Part shown: in pieces, positions 51,731 through 59,940 of the stretch
Layout of the letters: every line of letters begins with the position of its first letter
Numbering within the stretch: the stretch's first letter is position 1
NCBI RefSeq assembly: GCF_001591165.1
Contig: NZ_BCUG01000017.1
Span: forward strand, 52,885-116,884
Reading direction: 5' to 3'
Length of the DNA stretch: 64,000 bases
Source: Thauera butanivorans NBRC 103042
GTDB lineage: Bacteria > Pseudomonadota > Gammaproteobacteria > Burkholderiales > Rhodocyclaceae
Position numbers and translations under genes: made by a program
Notes under the pieces: generated by a model
Seen by the model: the letters and a program-made list of their open reading frames with translations, nothing else
The model's database searches: none
Told to the model about the DNA's origin: nothing

Positions 51731-54118
51731 TTGGTCAGCAAGCTGCGTCACTCCGTCACCCACAGGCTGCACCTCGCCGAGGCGTGGATCTTCGCCAATC
51801 CGAAGATCGTCCTTGCGCTGATCCTGCTGGGTACCGTCCTGTTCAGCCTGGCATTGCCCCGGCTGCGGGTGTTCACCGATTTTTCCGATCTGCTGCCGCA
51901 GAACCATTCCTACATCCAGACCTACAACCGCCTGAAGGAGAACTTCGGCGGTGCCAACATGGTGGTGATGGCGGTGGAAGTGGAGCAGGGCACGATCTTC
52001 AACGATCGCACCCTGCGCCTGATCCACGCGGCGACCCAGGGCGTCGACAGCCTGCCGGGCGTCAACCACAACCTGGTGTCGAGCCTGACGCACCGGACTG
52101 CACGCAAGATCTTCCTCGACGAGCAGGGCGGCTTCGCCTCCGAGTCCTACTACGACCCGCAGAAGTCGAGCCGCAGCGTGGCCGAACTCGAGCAACTGAA
52201 GAAGGACGTCATCGCCAACCCGACGATGTACGGCCTGCTCGTGTCGCCCGACCTGAAGGCCGCGCTGATCAAGGCCCAGCTCAACGAAGGCGACATCGAC
52301 TATCCGGCGACCTTCGCGGCGCTGCAGAAAGTGCGTGAAGAGCTCGCCACGCCGGGGCACAGCATCCACGTCACCGGCAATCCGGTGCTGACCGGCTGGG
52401 TGTACACCTACCTGGACCAGATCATCCGGATCATGGTGTTCACGCTGATGCTGCTGGCGCTGCTGCTGATCGTGTATTTCCGCCGGCTCTACGGCATCGC
52501 GCTGCCGATGCTGGGCATTGCGCTATCGACGATCTGGGGCCTCGGCTTCATGGCGCTGATGGGCATCAACCTCGAACCGCTGTCCCTGCCGATCCCCTTC
52601 CTGATCGCGGCGCGCGCGACCTCGCACGGCGTGCAACTGGTGGCGCGCTACTACGAAGAGCTGGCGATCGTGAAGGACGGGCAGAAGGCGGCGCGCAATG
52701 CGCTCGACGCCCTGTTCCGGCCCGGTTCGCTGGCGATCATCGTCGACGCGGTCGGGCTGGCGGTGCTGGTGCTCGGCGCCGCGCCGTTCAACCACAAGCT
52801 CGGGATCGCCGCCGGTTTCTGGGGCATCTCGGTGATCTTCACCGTGCACTTCATGGTGCCGCTGGCGCTGTCGGTGCTGCCCGCACCGCGCAAGACCGAC
52901 AACAGCAACGACTTCATGCCCGCGATCCTCGGCGGCGCGATGGCGAAGACCGGCGGCACCGACGGTGGCGCACGTTCCATCCTGGTGTTGACGCTGATCG
53001 GTGCGCTCGGCGGGCTGTACCTGCTCGGCCAGGTCAAGATGGGCGACACCGAGCCGGGTTCGCCGCTGCTGCACCGCCATCACGACTACAACGTGTCGAC
53101 CACGGCGATCAACGAGCGCTTCCCGGGTTCGGAAGAACTGCACGTGCTCGCCCGCACCGACGAGCCGGGCGGCATCAAGCGGCCGGAAGTCATGGCGGCC
53201 ATCGAGCGCTTCCAGGCGCACATGATGTCCGACCCCGCGCTGGGTGGCACCAAGGCCTTGCCGGGCGTCGTGCGCGTGGTCAACAAGCTGACCCACAACG
53301 ACGACCCGCGCTGGATGCAGCTGCCCGACAGCGCCGAGGAAGTCGGCGGCCTGATGTTCGCCTACATGGCCTCCAGTCCGATCCCCGGCGCGCTGAAGGA
53401 GTTCGTCAATGCCCAGGAGGACGAAGCCAACATCGTCTTCTACTACAAGGACCACCAGGCCGACACCATCGACCGTGTCGTCGCCCTGGCCGAGGAGGGC
53501 GCCCGCCTGATCGAGGCCGAGGTGCCCGGGCTGCGCATCGAGCTCGGCGGCGGGATCATCGGCGTCACCGCGGCGGCCAACCAGGCCCTGCACACCGACC
53601 ACCTGATCATCATTCCGGCGGTGATGGTCTTCGCCTTCCTGATCGTGTCGCTCTATTACAGCTCGCTCCATGCCGGCTGGCTGATGGTGCTGCCGATGCT
53701 GTTCGCCACGCTGATGACCTACGCCTACATGGGCGCGATCGGCATCGGCATCAGCGTCAATACCGTGCCGGTGATCGCCGTCGGTGTCGGCGTCGGCATC
53801 GACTACGCGGTGTATTTCATGGACCGCATCCGCGAGGAGTACGCGGAGCTGGGCGACATGAAGCAGGCGGTGATCAAGGCGGTCGCCACCACCGGCTCGG
53901 CCGTGTCCTTCACCGCCGCGACCCTGATCGCCGGGGTGGTGCTGTGGATCTTCATGTCCGACCTGAAGTTCCAGTCCGATGCGGCGCTGCTGCTGGTGTA
54001 CATGCTCGTCGTCAATGCCATCGCCGCGGTGCTGATCGTGCCGAGCTGGTGCGTGGTGTTCAAGCCGAAGTTCGTCACCGCCGCGCATTACGACGAGGAC
54101 GGCGTACTCGAGGTGTAG
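51731..54118 (+). CDS. RND/MMPL family transporter
   Basis: Large inner-membrane transporter of 795 residues with two sets of six helices separated by periplasmic loops, typical of the MMPL/HAE3-like RND branch. FTDFSDLLPQNHSYIQTYNRLKENFG (about 37-62) is characteristic. The fourth-helix region GVGVGIDYAVYFMDRIREEY near 685-705 and the last helices are well preserved. The start is TTG at 51731, with GAGGAGGGC just before it and no better ATG. It overlaps none of its neighbours and sits in the YCF48-RND-DUF1302-DUF1329 row. Direction and substrate are unknown; movement of hydrophobic aromatics or lipids is conceivable. Confidence 0.88.
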   Translation: MVSKLRHSVTHRLHLAEAWIFANPKIVLALILLGTVLFSLALPRLRVFTDFSDLLPQNHSYIQTYNRLKENFGGANMVVMAVEVEQGTIFNDRTLRLIHAATQGVDSLPGVNHNLVSSLTHRTARKIFLDEQGGFASESYYDPQKSSRSVAELEQLKKDVIANPTMYGLLVSPDLKAALIKAQLNEGDIDYPATFAALQKVREELATPGHSIHVTGNPVLTGWVYTYLDQIIRIMVFTLMLLALLLIVYFRRLYGIALPMLGIALSTIWGLGFMALMGINLEPLSLPIPFLIAARATSHGVQLVARYYEELAIVKDGQKAARNALDALFRPGSLAIIVDAVGLAVLVLGAAPFNHKLGIAAGFWGISVIFTVHFMVPLALSVLPAPRKTDNSNDFMPAILGGAMAKTGGTDGGARSILVLTLIGALGGLYLLGQVKMGDTEPGSPLLHRHHDYNVSTTAINERFPGSEELHVLARTDEPGGIKRPEVMAAIERFQAHMMSDPALGGTKALPGVVRVVNKLTHNDDPRWMQLPDSAEEVGGLMFAYMASSPIPGALKEFVNAQEDEANIVFYYKDHQADTIDRVVALAEEGARLIEAEVPGLRIELGGGIIGVTAAANQALHTDHLIIIPAVMVFAFLIVSLYYSSLHAGWLMVLPMLFATLMTYAYMGAIGIGISVNTVPVIAVGVGVGIDYAVYFMDRIREEYAELGDMKQAVIKAVATTGSAVSFTAATLIAGVVLWIFMSDLKFQSDAALLLVYMLVVNAIAAVLIVPSWCVVFKPKFVTAAHYDEDGVLEV

Positions 54119-54216
54119 GGGCCGCAGGGGGTTCAGGACGCGGCTGGCCCACCGGCCACGTCTGGCAAGGAGCCGGGGGATCGCCCGGAAAACGACAAGA
54201 AGGTAGGAGACACGAG

Positions 54217-56220
54217 ATGAGGAAAAAACGGATCCTGCGGCCGCCGGTGTTCAGGCTCGCCGCTTGTACGGCGGGTTGCGCGCTGGCCTTTGCCGCCGCG
54301 GCGCAGCAGTTGCCGGACCTCGGCAGCTCGACTGCGCCCTGGAAGGTGGATGTCTATTACGACAACCACACGGCCTTCCGCGGCAAGGACCACACCGGCG
54401 AGCGGGTCGGGCTGTCCAAGTTCCGCAACACGCTGCAGCTCGAAGCGGACAAGGATCTCGGCGACGACTGGGCTTTCCGCGGCATCCTGCGCGGCACCTG
54501 GGACGGCGTCCATCGCATGAACAAGGGCCAGTACGGCAATTCGGCGGGCGGCGCGGTGATGCTGCAATCGACCACGCCGGGCGGCTACATCGAGACGCCG
54601 CACGGTGCCGGCCCGGTCAACAAGGAACTGGTCGACGGCCTCGGCCTGACCAACAACGCCTTCGTCTCGGGCGCAGGCTACCGCAACAGCCCGAACGAAG
54701 GCCTGAGGGTGCTCGGCGACCGTCTCCACGACACCGACGGCGGCGTCGCCTTCGGCGTGCCGGTGCGGCCCTGCGACAAGGACAAGCGCGGCTGCCGCGA
54801 CTTCGGCGGCTACGGCGACCGGACACTGTCCGAACTCGAGGCGCCGGAGTTCAACGACCGCCTGGACTTCATCCGCGAAGCCTACGTGCGCAAGAACTTC
54901 GCCCTGGACGATGGCACCGACCTGTTCCTCAAGATCGGCAAGCAGCAGGTCGTGTGGGGCCGTACCGACCTGTTCCGCGTGCTCGACGTCATCAACCCGG
55001 TCGATTACTCGCGCAACAACATCTACGACGAACTTCAGGACATCCGCATCCCGATGTGGATGGTGCAGGCCGAATGGCGCATGGGGCCGTCGGAGTCGAT
55101 GCAGGACCGCAACTTCCAGATCGTGTGGAACTTCGACAAGTTCCGCCCCAACAACCTCGGCCAGTGCGGCTCGCCCAACGCGATCCTGGATGCGGGCTGC
55201 TTCTTCCGTGGCATGGCGAACCTGTGGGACAACGGCGGCACGGTCGCCAACTTCGCCAACGTCGCGCCGGGCACGCTGCTTGCAACCAACTTCGGACCCG
55301 GCCAGATCGGCCTGCGGGACGTCGACCTGCCATCCTGGAGTCTGGCCAACACGCAGATCGGTGCCAAGTTCGAGGGCATCACCCAGAGCGGCCTGGCGTT
55401 TTCGCTGAACGCGCTGTACTACCGCTCGCAACTGCCTTCGCTGCGCGGCGGCAAGCGCACCACCAACGGCTTCACCGGCGAATACAGCGAGCACAATCCC
55501 TACCTGATCTCCTTCGACATGCACTTCCCGCGCGTCAAGCTGCTGGGCGGCTCGCTCGACTTCCAGTCCGAGACGCTGGGCGCGGCCTTCCGCTTCGAAG
55601 GCGCGATGAGCTGGGGCGAGGAGTTCTCGAACACCGCCCGGCCCGGGCTGTACTCGAAGAACCGCGTGTGGCGCAGCGTGATCGGCATCGACCGGCCGAC
55701 CTTCATTCCCTTCCTGAATCCGCACCGCACGACGCTGATCTCGGCGCAGCTGTTCTGGCAGCACATCTTCGACCACGAGTACTACTCGACCGGCACGAAG
55801 AACGGCCAGAACTACCTCGGCGCGGTGGGGATGCCGGACTGGAAGGACAGCTACATCGGCACGCTGCTGATCAAGTCCTTCATGATGAACGACCGCCTCA
55901 GCCCCGAGCTGATCATCGCGCGCGACTTCAAGGCCAGGGCGACCGCCATCGCGCCGGCGGTGGAATGGAGCCTCACCGACAACCTGAAGCTCAGCTTCGG
56001 CGGCAACTTCAAGGTCGGCACCGGCGCGCGCCGCTTCGACGACTGCCGCGCCTGCAACCCTTGGATGCCCTTCACCGCGCCGGATGGCGATCCCGATCCA
56101 ATGACGCCGTATTCACGCGGCCTCGCCGGCTTCGAGCCGCTCGGCCGCTTCCGCGCCGGGCCGATCGGTTCGGCGATGTACGAAGACGAAGTGTATTTCA
56201 AGCTGCGCTATCAGTTCTGA
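54217..56220 (+). CDS. DUF1302 family outer membrane protein
   Basis: Exported protein of 667 residues with a signal peptide ending at AAAAQQ (about 27-32). It has alternating hydrophobic beta segments and a C-terminal aromatic residue (YFKLRYQF), as expected for an outer-membrane beta-barrel. The DUF1302 core includes YVRKNFALDDGTDLFLKIGKQQVVWGRTD. Unusual Cys-containing loops (CDKDKRGC; CRACNPW) suggest disulfides. It is followed by the DUF1329 gene after 18 bases. Related barrels are found in hydrocarbon and steroid degraders; a channel for aromatic or lipophilic compounds is inferred. Confidence 0.88.
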   Translation: MRKKRILRPPVFRLAACTAGCALAFAAAAQQLPDLGSSTAPWKVDVYYDNHTAFRGKDHTGERVGLSKFRNTLQLEADKDLGDDWAFRGILRGTWDGVHRMNKGQYGNSAGGAVMLQSTTPGGYIETPHGAGPVNKELVDGLGLTNNAFVSGAGYRNSPNEGLRVLGDRLHDTDGGVAFGVPVRPCDKDKRGCRDFGGYGDRTLSELEAPEFNDRLDFIREAYVRKNFALDDGTDLFLKIGKQQVVWGRTDLFRVLDVINPVDYSRNNIYDELQDIRIPMWMVQAEWRMGPSESMQDRNFQIVWNFDKFRPNNLGQCGSPNAILDAGCFFRGMANLWDNGGTVANFANVAPGTLLATNFGPGQIGLRDVDLPSWSLANTQIGAKFEGITQSGLAFSLNALYYRSQLPSLRGGKRTTNGFTGEYSEHNPYLISFDMHFPRVKLLGGSLDFQSETLGAAFRFEGAMSWGEEFSNTARPGLYSKNRVWRSVIGIDRPTFIPFLNPHRTTLISAQLFWQHIFDHEYYSTGTKNGQNYLGAVGMPDWKDSYIGTLLIKSFMMNDRLSPELIIARDFKARATAIAPAVEWSLTDNLKLSFGGNFKVGTGARRFDDCRACNPWMPFTAPDGDPDPMTPYSRGLAGFEPLGRFRAGPIGSAMYEDEVYFKLRYQF

Positions 56221-56238
56221 CCCGAGGAGACATTCCCC

Positions 56239-57540
56239 ATGAACAAAACCATCATCGCCGCGGCACTGCTCGGCCTGAGCCTGGCCGCCCAGGCGGCGAC
56301 GGAAGCCGAGCTTCAGGCCAGCTTCAATCCCTATCAGAACGGTTTCCCGAGCCATCCCGGGCTGAGCGTGGGCACCGTGATCAACCAGGGCAACGTCGAC
56401 CAGTTCAAGGACGTCGTGCCGGACGGCGTCTACAAGCTGCTCAAGGATGGCCTGTTCGAAATAAAAGTCGGCCCGACCACCCAGTTCGAACTTTCCAGCG
56501 CCTACGTCGAGGCCACCCGGCGCAATCTGGGCAAGGCCCGGCTCGGCCCCAACAGCGGCGACCTGGAGGGCTTCGAAGGTGGCCGTCCCTTCGTCGAGGA
56601 GCCGGACATCGAGGACCCGCGCGCCGGCGAGAAGCTGGCGTGGAACTACAAGTACGGCGTCAACTGGGGCGATGGCGCCAACATCACGCCCTTCTACTGG
56701 AAGTACCGCAACATGGCGACCGGGCAGCTCGAGCGCACGATCCAGTTCAGCTTCCACTTCCTCAACCTCAAACACCGCGTCAAGGACGATCCTGTGCCCG
56801 AGGTCACGCCTAACCCCTCGAACCTGTTCAGGGGCATCTACGTCAAGGTCGACGCGCCGCAGGACCTGAAGAACACCCAGCTGCTGATCCAGCGCTACGA
56901 CGACGACCAGAAGCTCGACGACGCCTACCTGTACCTGGGCTTCCAGCGCCGCGTGCGCCGCCTGGCGACCGGGCAGACCACCGACGCCTTCCTCGGCTCG
57001 GACCTGATGATCGAGGACTTCGAGGGCTACAACGGCCGCATCTCCGACATGAAGTGGACCTACAAGGGCACGAAGAACGTGATCCTGCCGATGTGGAACC
57101 ACAACGAGCTCGCGCTCAGCGACGAGTTCAAGGATCCGGACGGCTTCAAGTACGTCGGCTTCGGCGGCCAGGGCGAATGCTTCCACCAGGGCACCTGGCA
57201 GTTGCGCAAGGTCTACGTGCTCGAAGCCGCGCCGGTCAACAGCGCCCATCCGGTCAGCAAGCGCGTGTTCTACATGGACGCGCAGCTCGGCAACCTGAAC
57301 GGCGCCAACGAGATCTACGACCGCAAGGGCGACCTGTGGAAGGTGTTCATGGTCGGCAAGTCGCACGCTGACCACCACCTGCCGATCAACAAGGGCTCGG
57401 GCATCGGCATCGACGACGCCTTCTCGATGATCGACGTGCAGGCCAGGCACTGCACCACCGGCCACTTCAAGGGCCAGGTCGATCCGAAGCAGAACCCGCC
57501 CAGGATGTTCCAGGCGCAGTACATGCGCGGCGGCGACTGA
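56239..57540 (+). CDS. DUF1329 family periplasmic/outer membrane-associated protein
   Basis: Exported protein of 433 residues; a signal peptide ends at AAQAATEAE. The DUF1329 fold resembles LolB/LolA-like lipid-binding sandwiches (family knowledge). Recognisable parts are GLFEIKVGPTTQFELSSAY, NYKYGVNWGDGANITPFYW and RRVRRLATGQTTDAFLGSD. It is the usual companion of DUF1302. Probable role: a periplasmic carrier between the RND permease and the outer-membrane barrel. It ends 79 bases before catechol 2,3-dioxygenase. Confidence 0.88.
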   Translation: MNKTIIAAALLGLSLAAQAATEAELQASFNPYQNGFPSHPGLSVGTVINQGNVDQFKDVVPDGVYKLLKDGLFEIKVGPTTQFELSSAYVEATRRNLGKARLGPNSGDLEGFEGGRPFVEEPDIEDPRAGEKLAWNYKYGVNWGDGANITPFYWKYRNMATGQLERTIQFSFHFLNLKHRVKDDPVPEVTPNPSNLFRGIYVKVDAPQDLKNTQLLIQRYDDDQKLDDAYLYLGFQRRVRRLATGQTTDAFLGSDLMIEDFEGYNGRISDMKWTYKGTKNVILPMWNHNELALSDEFKDPDGFKYVGFGGQGECFHQGTWQLRKVYVLEAAPVNSAHPVSKRVFYMDAQLGNLNGANEIYDRKGDLWKVFMVGKSHADHHLPINKGSGIGIDDAFSMIDVQARHCTTGHFKGQVDPKQNPPRMFQAQYMRGGD

Positions 57541-57619
57541 GCATCCGGATTCGCAGGGCAGGCCCGGCGGTTCGTTTCCCCGGCCGGGCAGACATGCACA
57601 TTCAAGAGGAGTTGAACAA

Positions 57620-58549
57620 ATGGCTATGACAGGTGTATTGAGGCCGGGACACATCTCGCTTCGCGTACTCGATCTCGAGGAAGGCATCCATTTCTACCGC
57701 GACGTTCTGGGCCTGGTCGAAACCGGCCGGGACGAGCAGGGGCGGGTCTATTTCAAGGCCTGGGACGAGCGCGAACACAACAGCGTGCTGATCCGCGAGG
57801 CCGATTCCGCGGGCATCGATTTCTTCGCTTTCAAGGTGGCGGACAAGGCCACGCTCGACAAGCTCGATGGCGACCTGAAGGCATTCGGCGTCCGCACCGA
57901 GCGCATTCCGGCCGGCGAGATGCTGGCGACCGGTGAACGCGTCCGCTTCGAAGTCCCCTCCGGCCATCTGATCGAGCTGTATGCCGAGAAGAGCGACGTC
58001 GGCAATGGCCAGTCCTACGTCAATCCGGATCCCTGGGTGCCGGACGCCGAGCGCGGCATCGCACCCACGCGCCTGGACCACTGCCTGCTATACGGCCCGG
58101 ATATCGAGAAAGTGCAGGAGATCTTCGAGAAGGTGCTCGGTTTCTACCTCGTCGAGCACGTGGTGATGGAGGATGGCGAGACCGATCTCGGCATCTGGCT
58201 GTCATGCTCGACGAAGGCGCACGACATCGCTTTCGTCCGCCACCCCGAGCCGGGCAGGCTGCACCACGTCTCGTTCAAGCTCGACAGTTGGGAGAGGGTG
58301 CTGCGTGCCGCCGACATCATGTCGATGAACAAGGTATCGATCGACATCGGCCCCACCCGCCACGGCGTCACCCGCGGTACGACGATCTACGCCTTCGATC
58401 CGTCGGGCAACCGCTTCGAGACCTTCTGCGGCGGCTACGACACCTATCCCGACTACCAGGCGGTGAAATGGACCTGGGACGAGGTGGGCACCGGCATCTT
58501 CTACCACGACCGCAAGCTCAACGAGCGTTTCCTGACCGTCGTGTCCTGA
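57620..58549 (+). CDS. dmpB: Catechol 2,3-dioxygenase
   Basis: Extradiol dioxygenase of 309 residues that opens catechol to 2-hydroxymuconic semialdehyde. Two vicinal-oxygen-chelate domains are present. Iron ligands are H154 (LDHC), H215 or H216 (LHHVSF) and E267 (RFETFCGG). Catalytic residues corresponding to XylE His199, His246 and Tyr255 are H201, H248 and Y257. A GAGGAG site precedes the ATG. It is placed after the envelope module rather than next to the hydroxylase, and may be read from the same long transcript. Confidence 0.96.
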   Translation: MAMTGVLRPGHISLRVLDLEEGIHFYRDVLGLVETGRDEQGRVYFKAWDEREHNSVLIREADSAGIDFFAFKVADKATLDKLDGDLKAFGVRTERIPAGEMLATGERVRFEVPSGHLIELYAEKSDVGNGQSYVNPDPWVPDAERGIAPTRLDHCLLYGPDIEKVQEIFEKVLGFYLVEHVVMEDGETDLGIWLSCSTKAHDIAFVRHPEPGRLHHVSFKLDSWERVLRAADIMSMNKVSIDIGPTRHGVTRGTTIYAFDPSGNRFETFCGGYDTYPDYQAVKWTWDEVGTGIFYHDRKLNERFLTVVS

Positions 58550-58558
58550 ACGGAAGAG

Positions 58559-58587
58559 CCTGCGGCAGCCATGGCTGCCGCAGGTTT
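58559..58587. terminator. Palindromic terminator between dmpB and the GntR gene
   Basis: CCTGCGGCAGCC and GGCTGCCGCAGG around a central AT form a 26-base perfect palindrome (58559-58584) followed by TTT. It separates two convergent genes and probably works in both directions. Confidence 0.7.
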
Positions 58588-58593
58588 GGAGAG

Positions 58594-59331
58594 TCAGCGC
58601 TTGCTCTTGGAGGTGAAGAAGTCCGCCGGCATGCGCTTGACGGCATCCAGCGTGCGCAGGATGTGCTCGGTCAGGATCGAGGTGGCGCGGGTCGCATCGC
58701 GTGCCATCGTTGCCTCGAACAAGGCCTGGTGCTCGGCGTGGATGTCGCGGGCGATCGGCTGGCGGAACAGGCTGATGCGGCGGTAGCGCTCGGACTGCTG
58801 GTAGAGGATGTGCTGGAAATGGCGAATCCAGCGCGAGCTGGATGCCGAGATGAGGGCTTCATGGAAGGCACGGTTGCGGCTCTCCCATTCCTCCGTGGTA
58901 CCGACGTCGTGGTCGGCGAGGCGCTGTTCGGCGCGGGAGAGGCGGTGGAAGGCGGCGACGACGGCGGCCTCCCAGTCCTCGCCGCCGGAGGCGATCGATT
59001 GCCGCAGGGCCTCGGTTTCCAGCAGCACGCGGGTGCGGGTGATGTCCTCGAAATCGGCGATGGAGATCGGCGCGACACGGAAGCCACGCTGTCCCTGGGC
59101 AACGACGAGGGCGTCGGTCACCAGCAGCAGCAGCGCTTCTCGCAGCGTGCCGGCGCCGACGTCGTAGTGCTCCTTGAGGTGCTCGACGCGCAGCTTTTCG
59201 CCCGGTGCGTGGACGCCCTCGATGATGTCGCGGCGCAGGCGCTGATAGGCACCTTCGACCAGGGTCTTGGGTTCTTCGTGGGAATCCGTGGCTTGGTTCA
59301 GGGCTGCTTGGGACAGGACGGTTTCGCTCAT
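58594..59331 (-). CDS. GntR/FadR-family transcription regulator (FCD domain)
   Basis: Regulator of 245 residues: winged helix-turn-helix at about 28-90 (AYQRLRRDIIEGVHAPGEKLRVEHL then GAGTLREALLLL) and an FCD ligand domain from about 100, with FHRLSRAEQRL and HEALISASSSRW segments. The metal/ligand-binding His residues of FCD proteins appear at HEAL, HQAL and H of LTEHILRTL. It lies between catechol dioxygenase and the meta-pathway genes, and its start region adjoins TCGAGA sites D and E, so autoregulation and control of the meta operon are likely. The ligand, perhaps a ring-cleavage product, is unknown. Confidence 0.9.
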   Translation of the reverse strand: MSETVLSQAALNQATDSHEEPKTLVEGAYQRLRRDIIEGVHAPGEKLRVEHLKEHYDVGAGTLREALLLLVTDALVVAQGQRGFRVAPISIADFEDITRTRVLLETEALRQSIASGGEDWEAAVVAAFHRLSRAEQRLADHDVGTTEEWESRNRAFHEALISASSSRWIRHFQHILYQQSERYRRISLFRQPIARDIHAEHQALFEATMARDATRATSILTEHILRTLDAVKRMPADFFTSKSKR

Positions 59332-59402
59332 GGTGGCGCGGGATCCGAAGGGATAGCTCTTTCGCATTCTAGCTGACGGCAGGCATTGCGGTAGATTGTT
59401 AA

Positions 59403-59452
59403 AATCTCGAGAAAATATATTGACATCGAGAAAATGATGATCTAATTTCTCG
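59403..59452. promoter_or_regulatory. TCGAGA sites D and E and putative meta-operon promoter
   Basis: Site D is AATCTCGAGAAAA (59403-59415) and site E ACATCGAGAAAA (59423-59434), 19 bases apart on the TCGAGA cores. An inverted TTTCTCG (59446-59452) pairs with the CGAGAAA of site E. TTGACA (59420-59425) and TCTAAT (59441-59446), spaced by 15 bases, form a candidate promoter overlapped by these sites, as expected for repression by the adjacent GntR protein. Confidence 0.6.
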
Positions 59453-59490
59453 CACAACCAGCCCCGTGGGGCGCAAGTGGAGTCGGAACG

Positions 59491-59928
59491 ATGAAGTTGG
59501 CCGTCACGCAGAGTGCAATCAGTTGGGAAGCTGCCCATGCGGCAGTGGAGGCCGTGGTGCAGGAGGCGGAGAAGCTCGGCCTGCGCATCAGCGTCGGCGT
59601 GGCCGATGCCGCGGGCAACCTGGTCGCCTTCCTGCGCATGCCAGGGGCTTTTCCGCAGTCGATCGCGATTGCCATCGACAAGGCCTACACCGCCGGCGGC
59701 TTCGGCTTTCCGACCGGTGACTGGATGAAGGCGGTCGGCGACAACGAGGGCATGAAGCTCGGCTTCACCGCCCGTCCCCGGCTGATCGTGTTCGGCGGCG
59801 GGCTGCCGATCCGCAGCGGAGGGGTATTGCTTGGCGGCATCGGCGTCTCCGGTGCCACGGAAGAACAGGACGGCATCTGCGCGCGCGCCGGTCTGCGCGC
59901 GATCGGTGCCGACGACATCGAAGCGTGA
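59491..59928 (+). CDS. HbpS/GlcG-like heme-binding family protein
   Basis: Small protein of 145 residues of the GlcG/HbpS family: AHAAVEAVVQEAEKLGLRISVGVADAAGNL (14-43) and the glycine-rich GGLPIRSGGVLLGGIGVSGATEEQD close the fold. HbpS of Streptomyces binds heme and senses redox stress; in many aromatic pathways relatives occur without a defined job. It is first in the meta-cleavage operon, 12 bases before dmpC. No signal peptide is visible, so it is likely cytoplasmic. Confidence 0.85.
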   Translation: MKLAVTQSAISWEAAHAAVEAVVQEAEKLGLRISVGVADAAGNLVAFLRMPGAFPQSIAIAIDKAYTAGGFGFPTGDWMKAVGDNEGMKLGFTARPRLIVFGGGLPIRSGGVLLGGIGVSGATEEQDGICARAGLRAIGADDIEA

Positions 59929-59940
59929 GGAACGCAATCC

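Noticed and set aside
54264..56813. Plus-strand frame of 849 codons across DUF1302 and into DUF1329
   Set aside because: Crosses two real genes in another frame and has an Arg/Pro/Gln-rich composition without domains.
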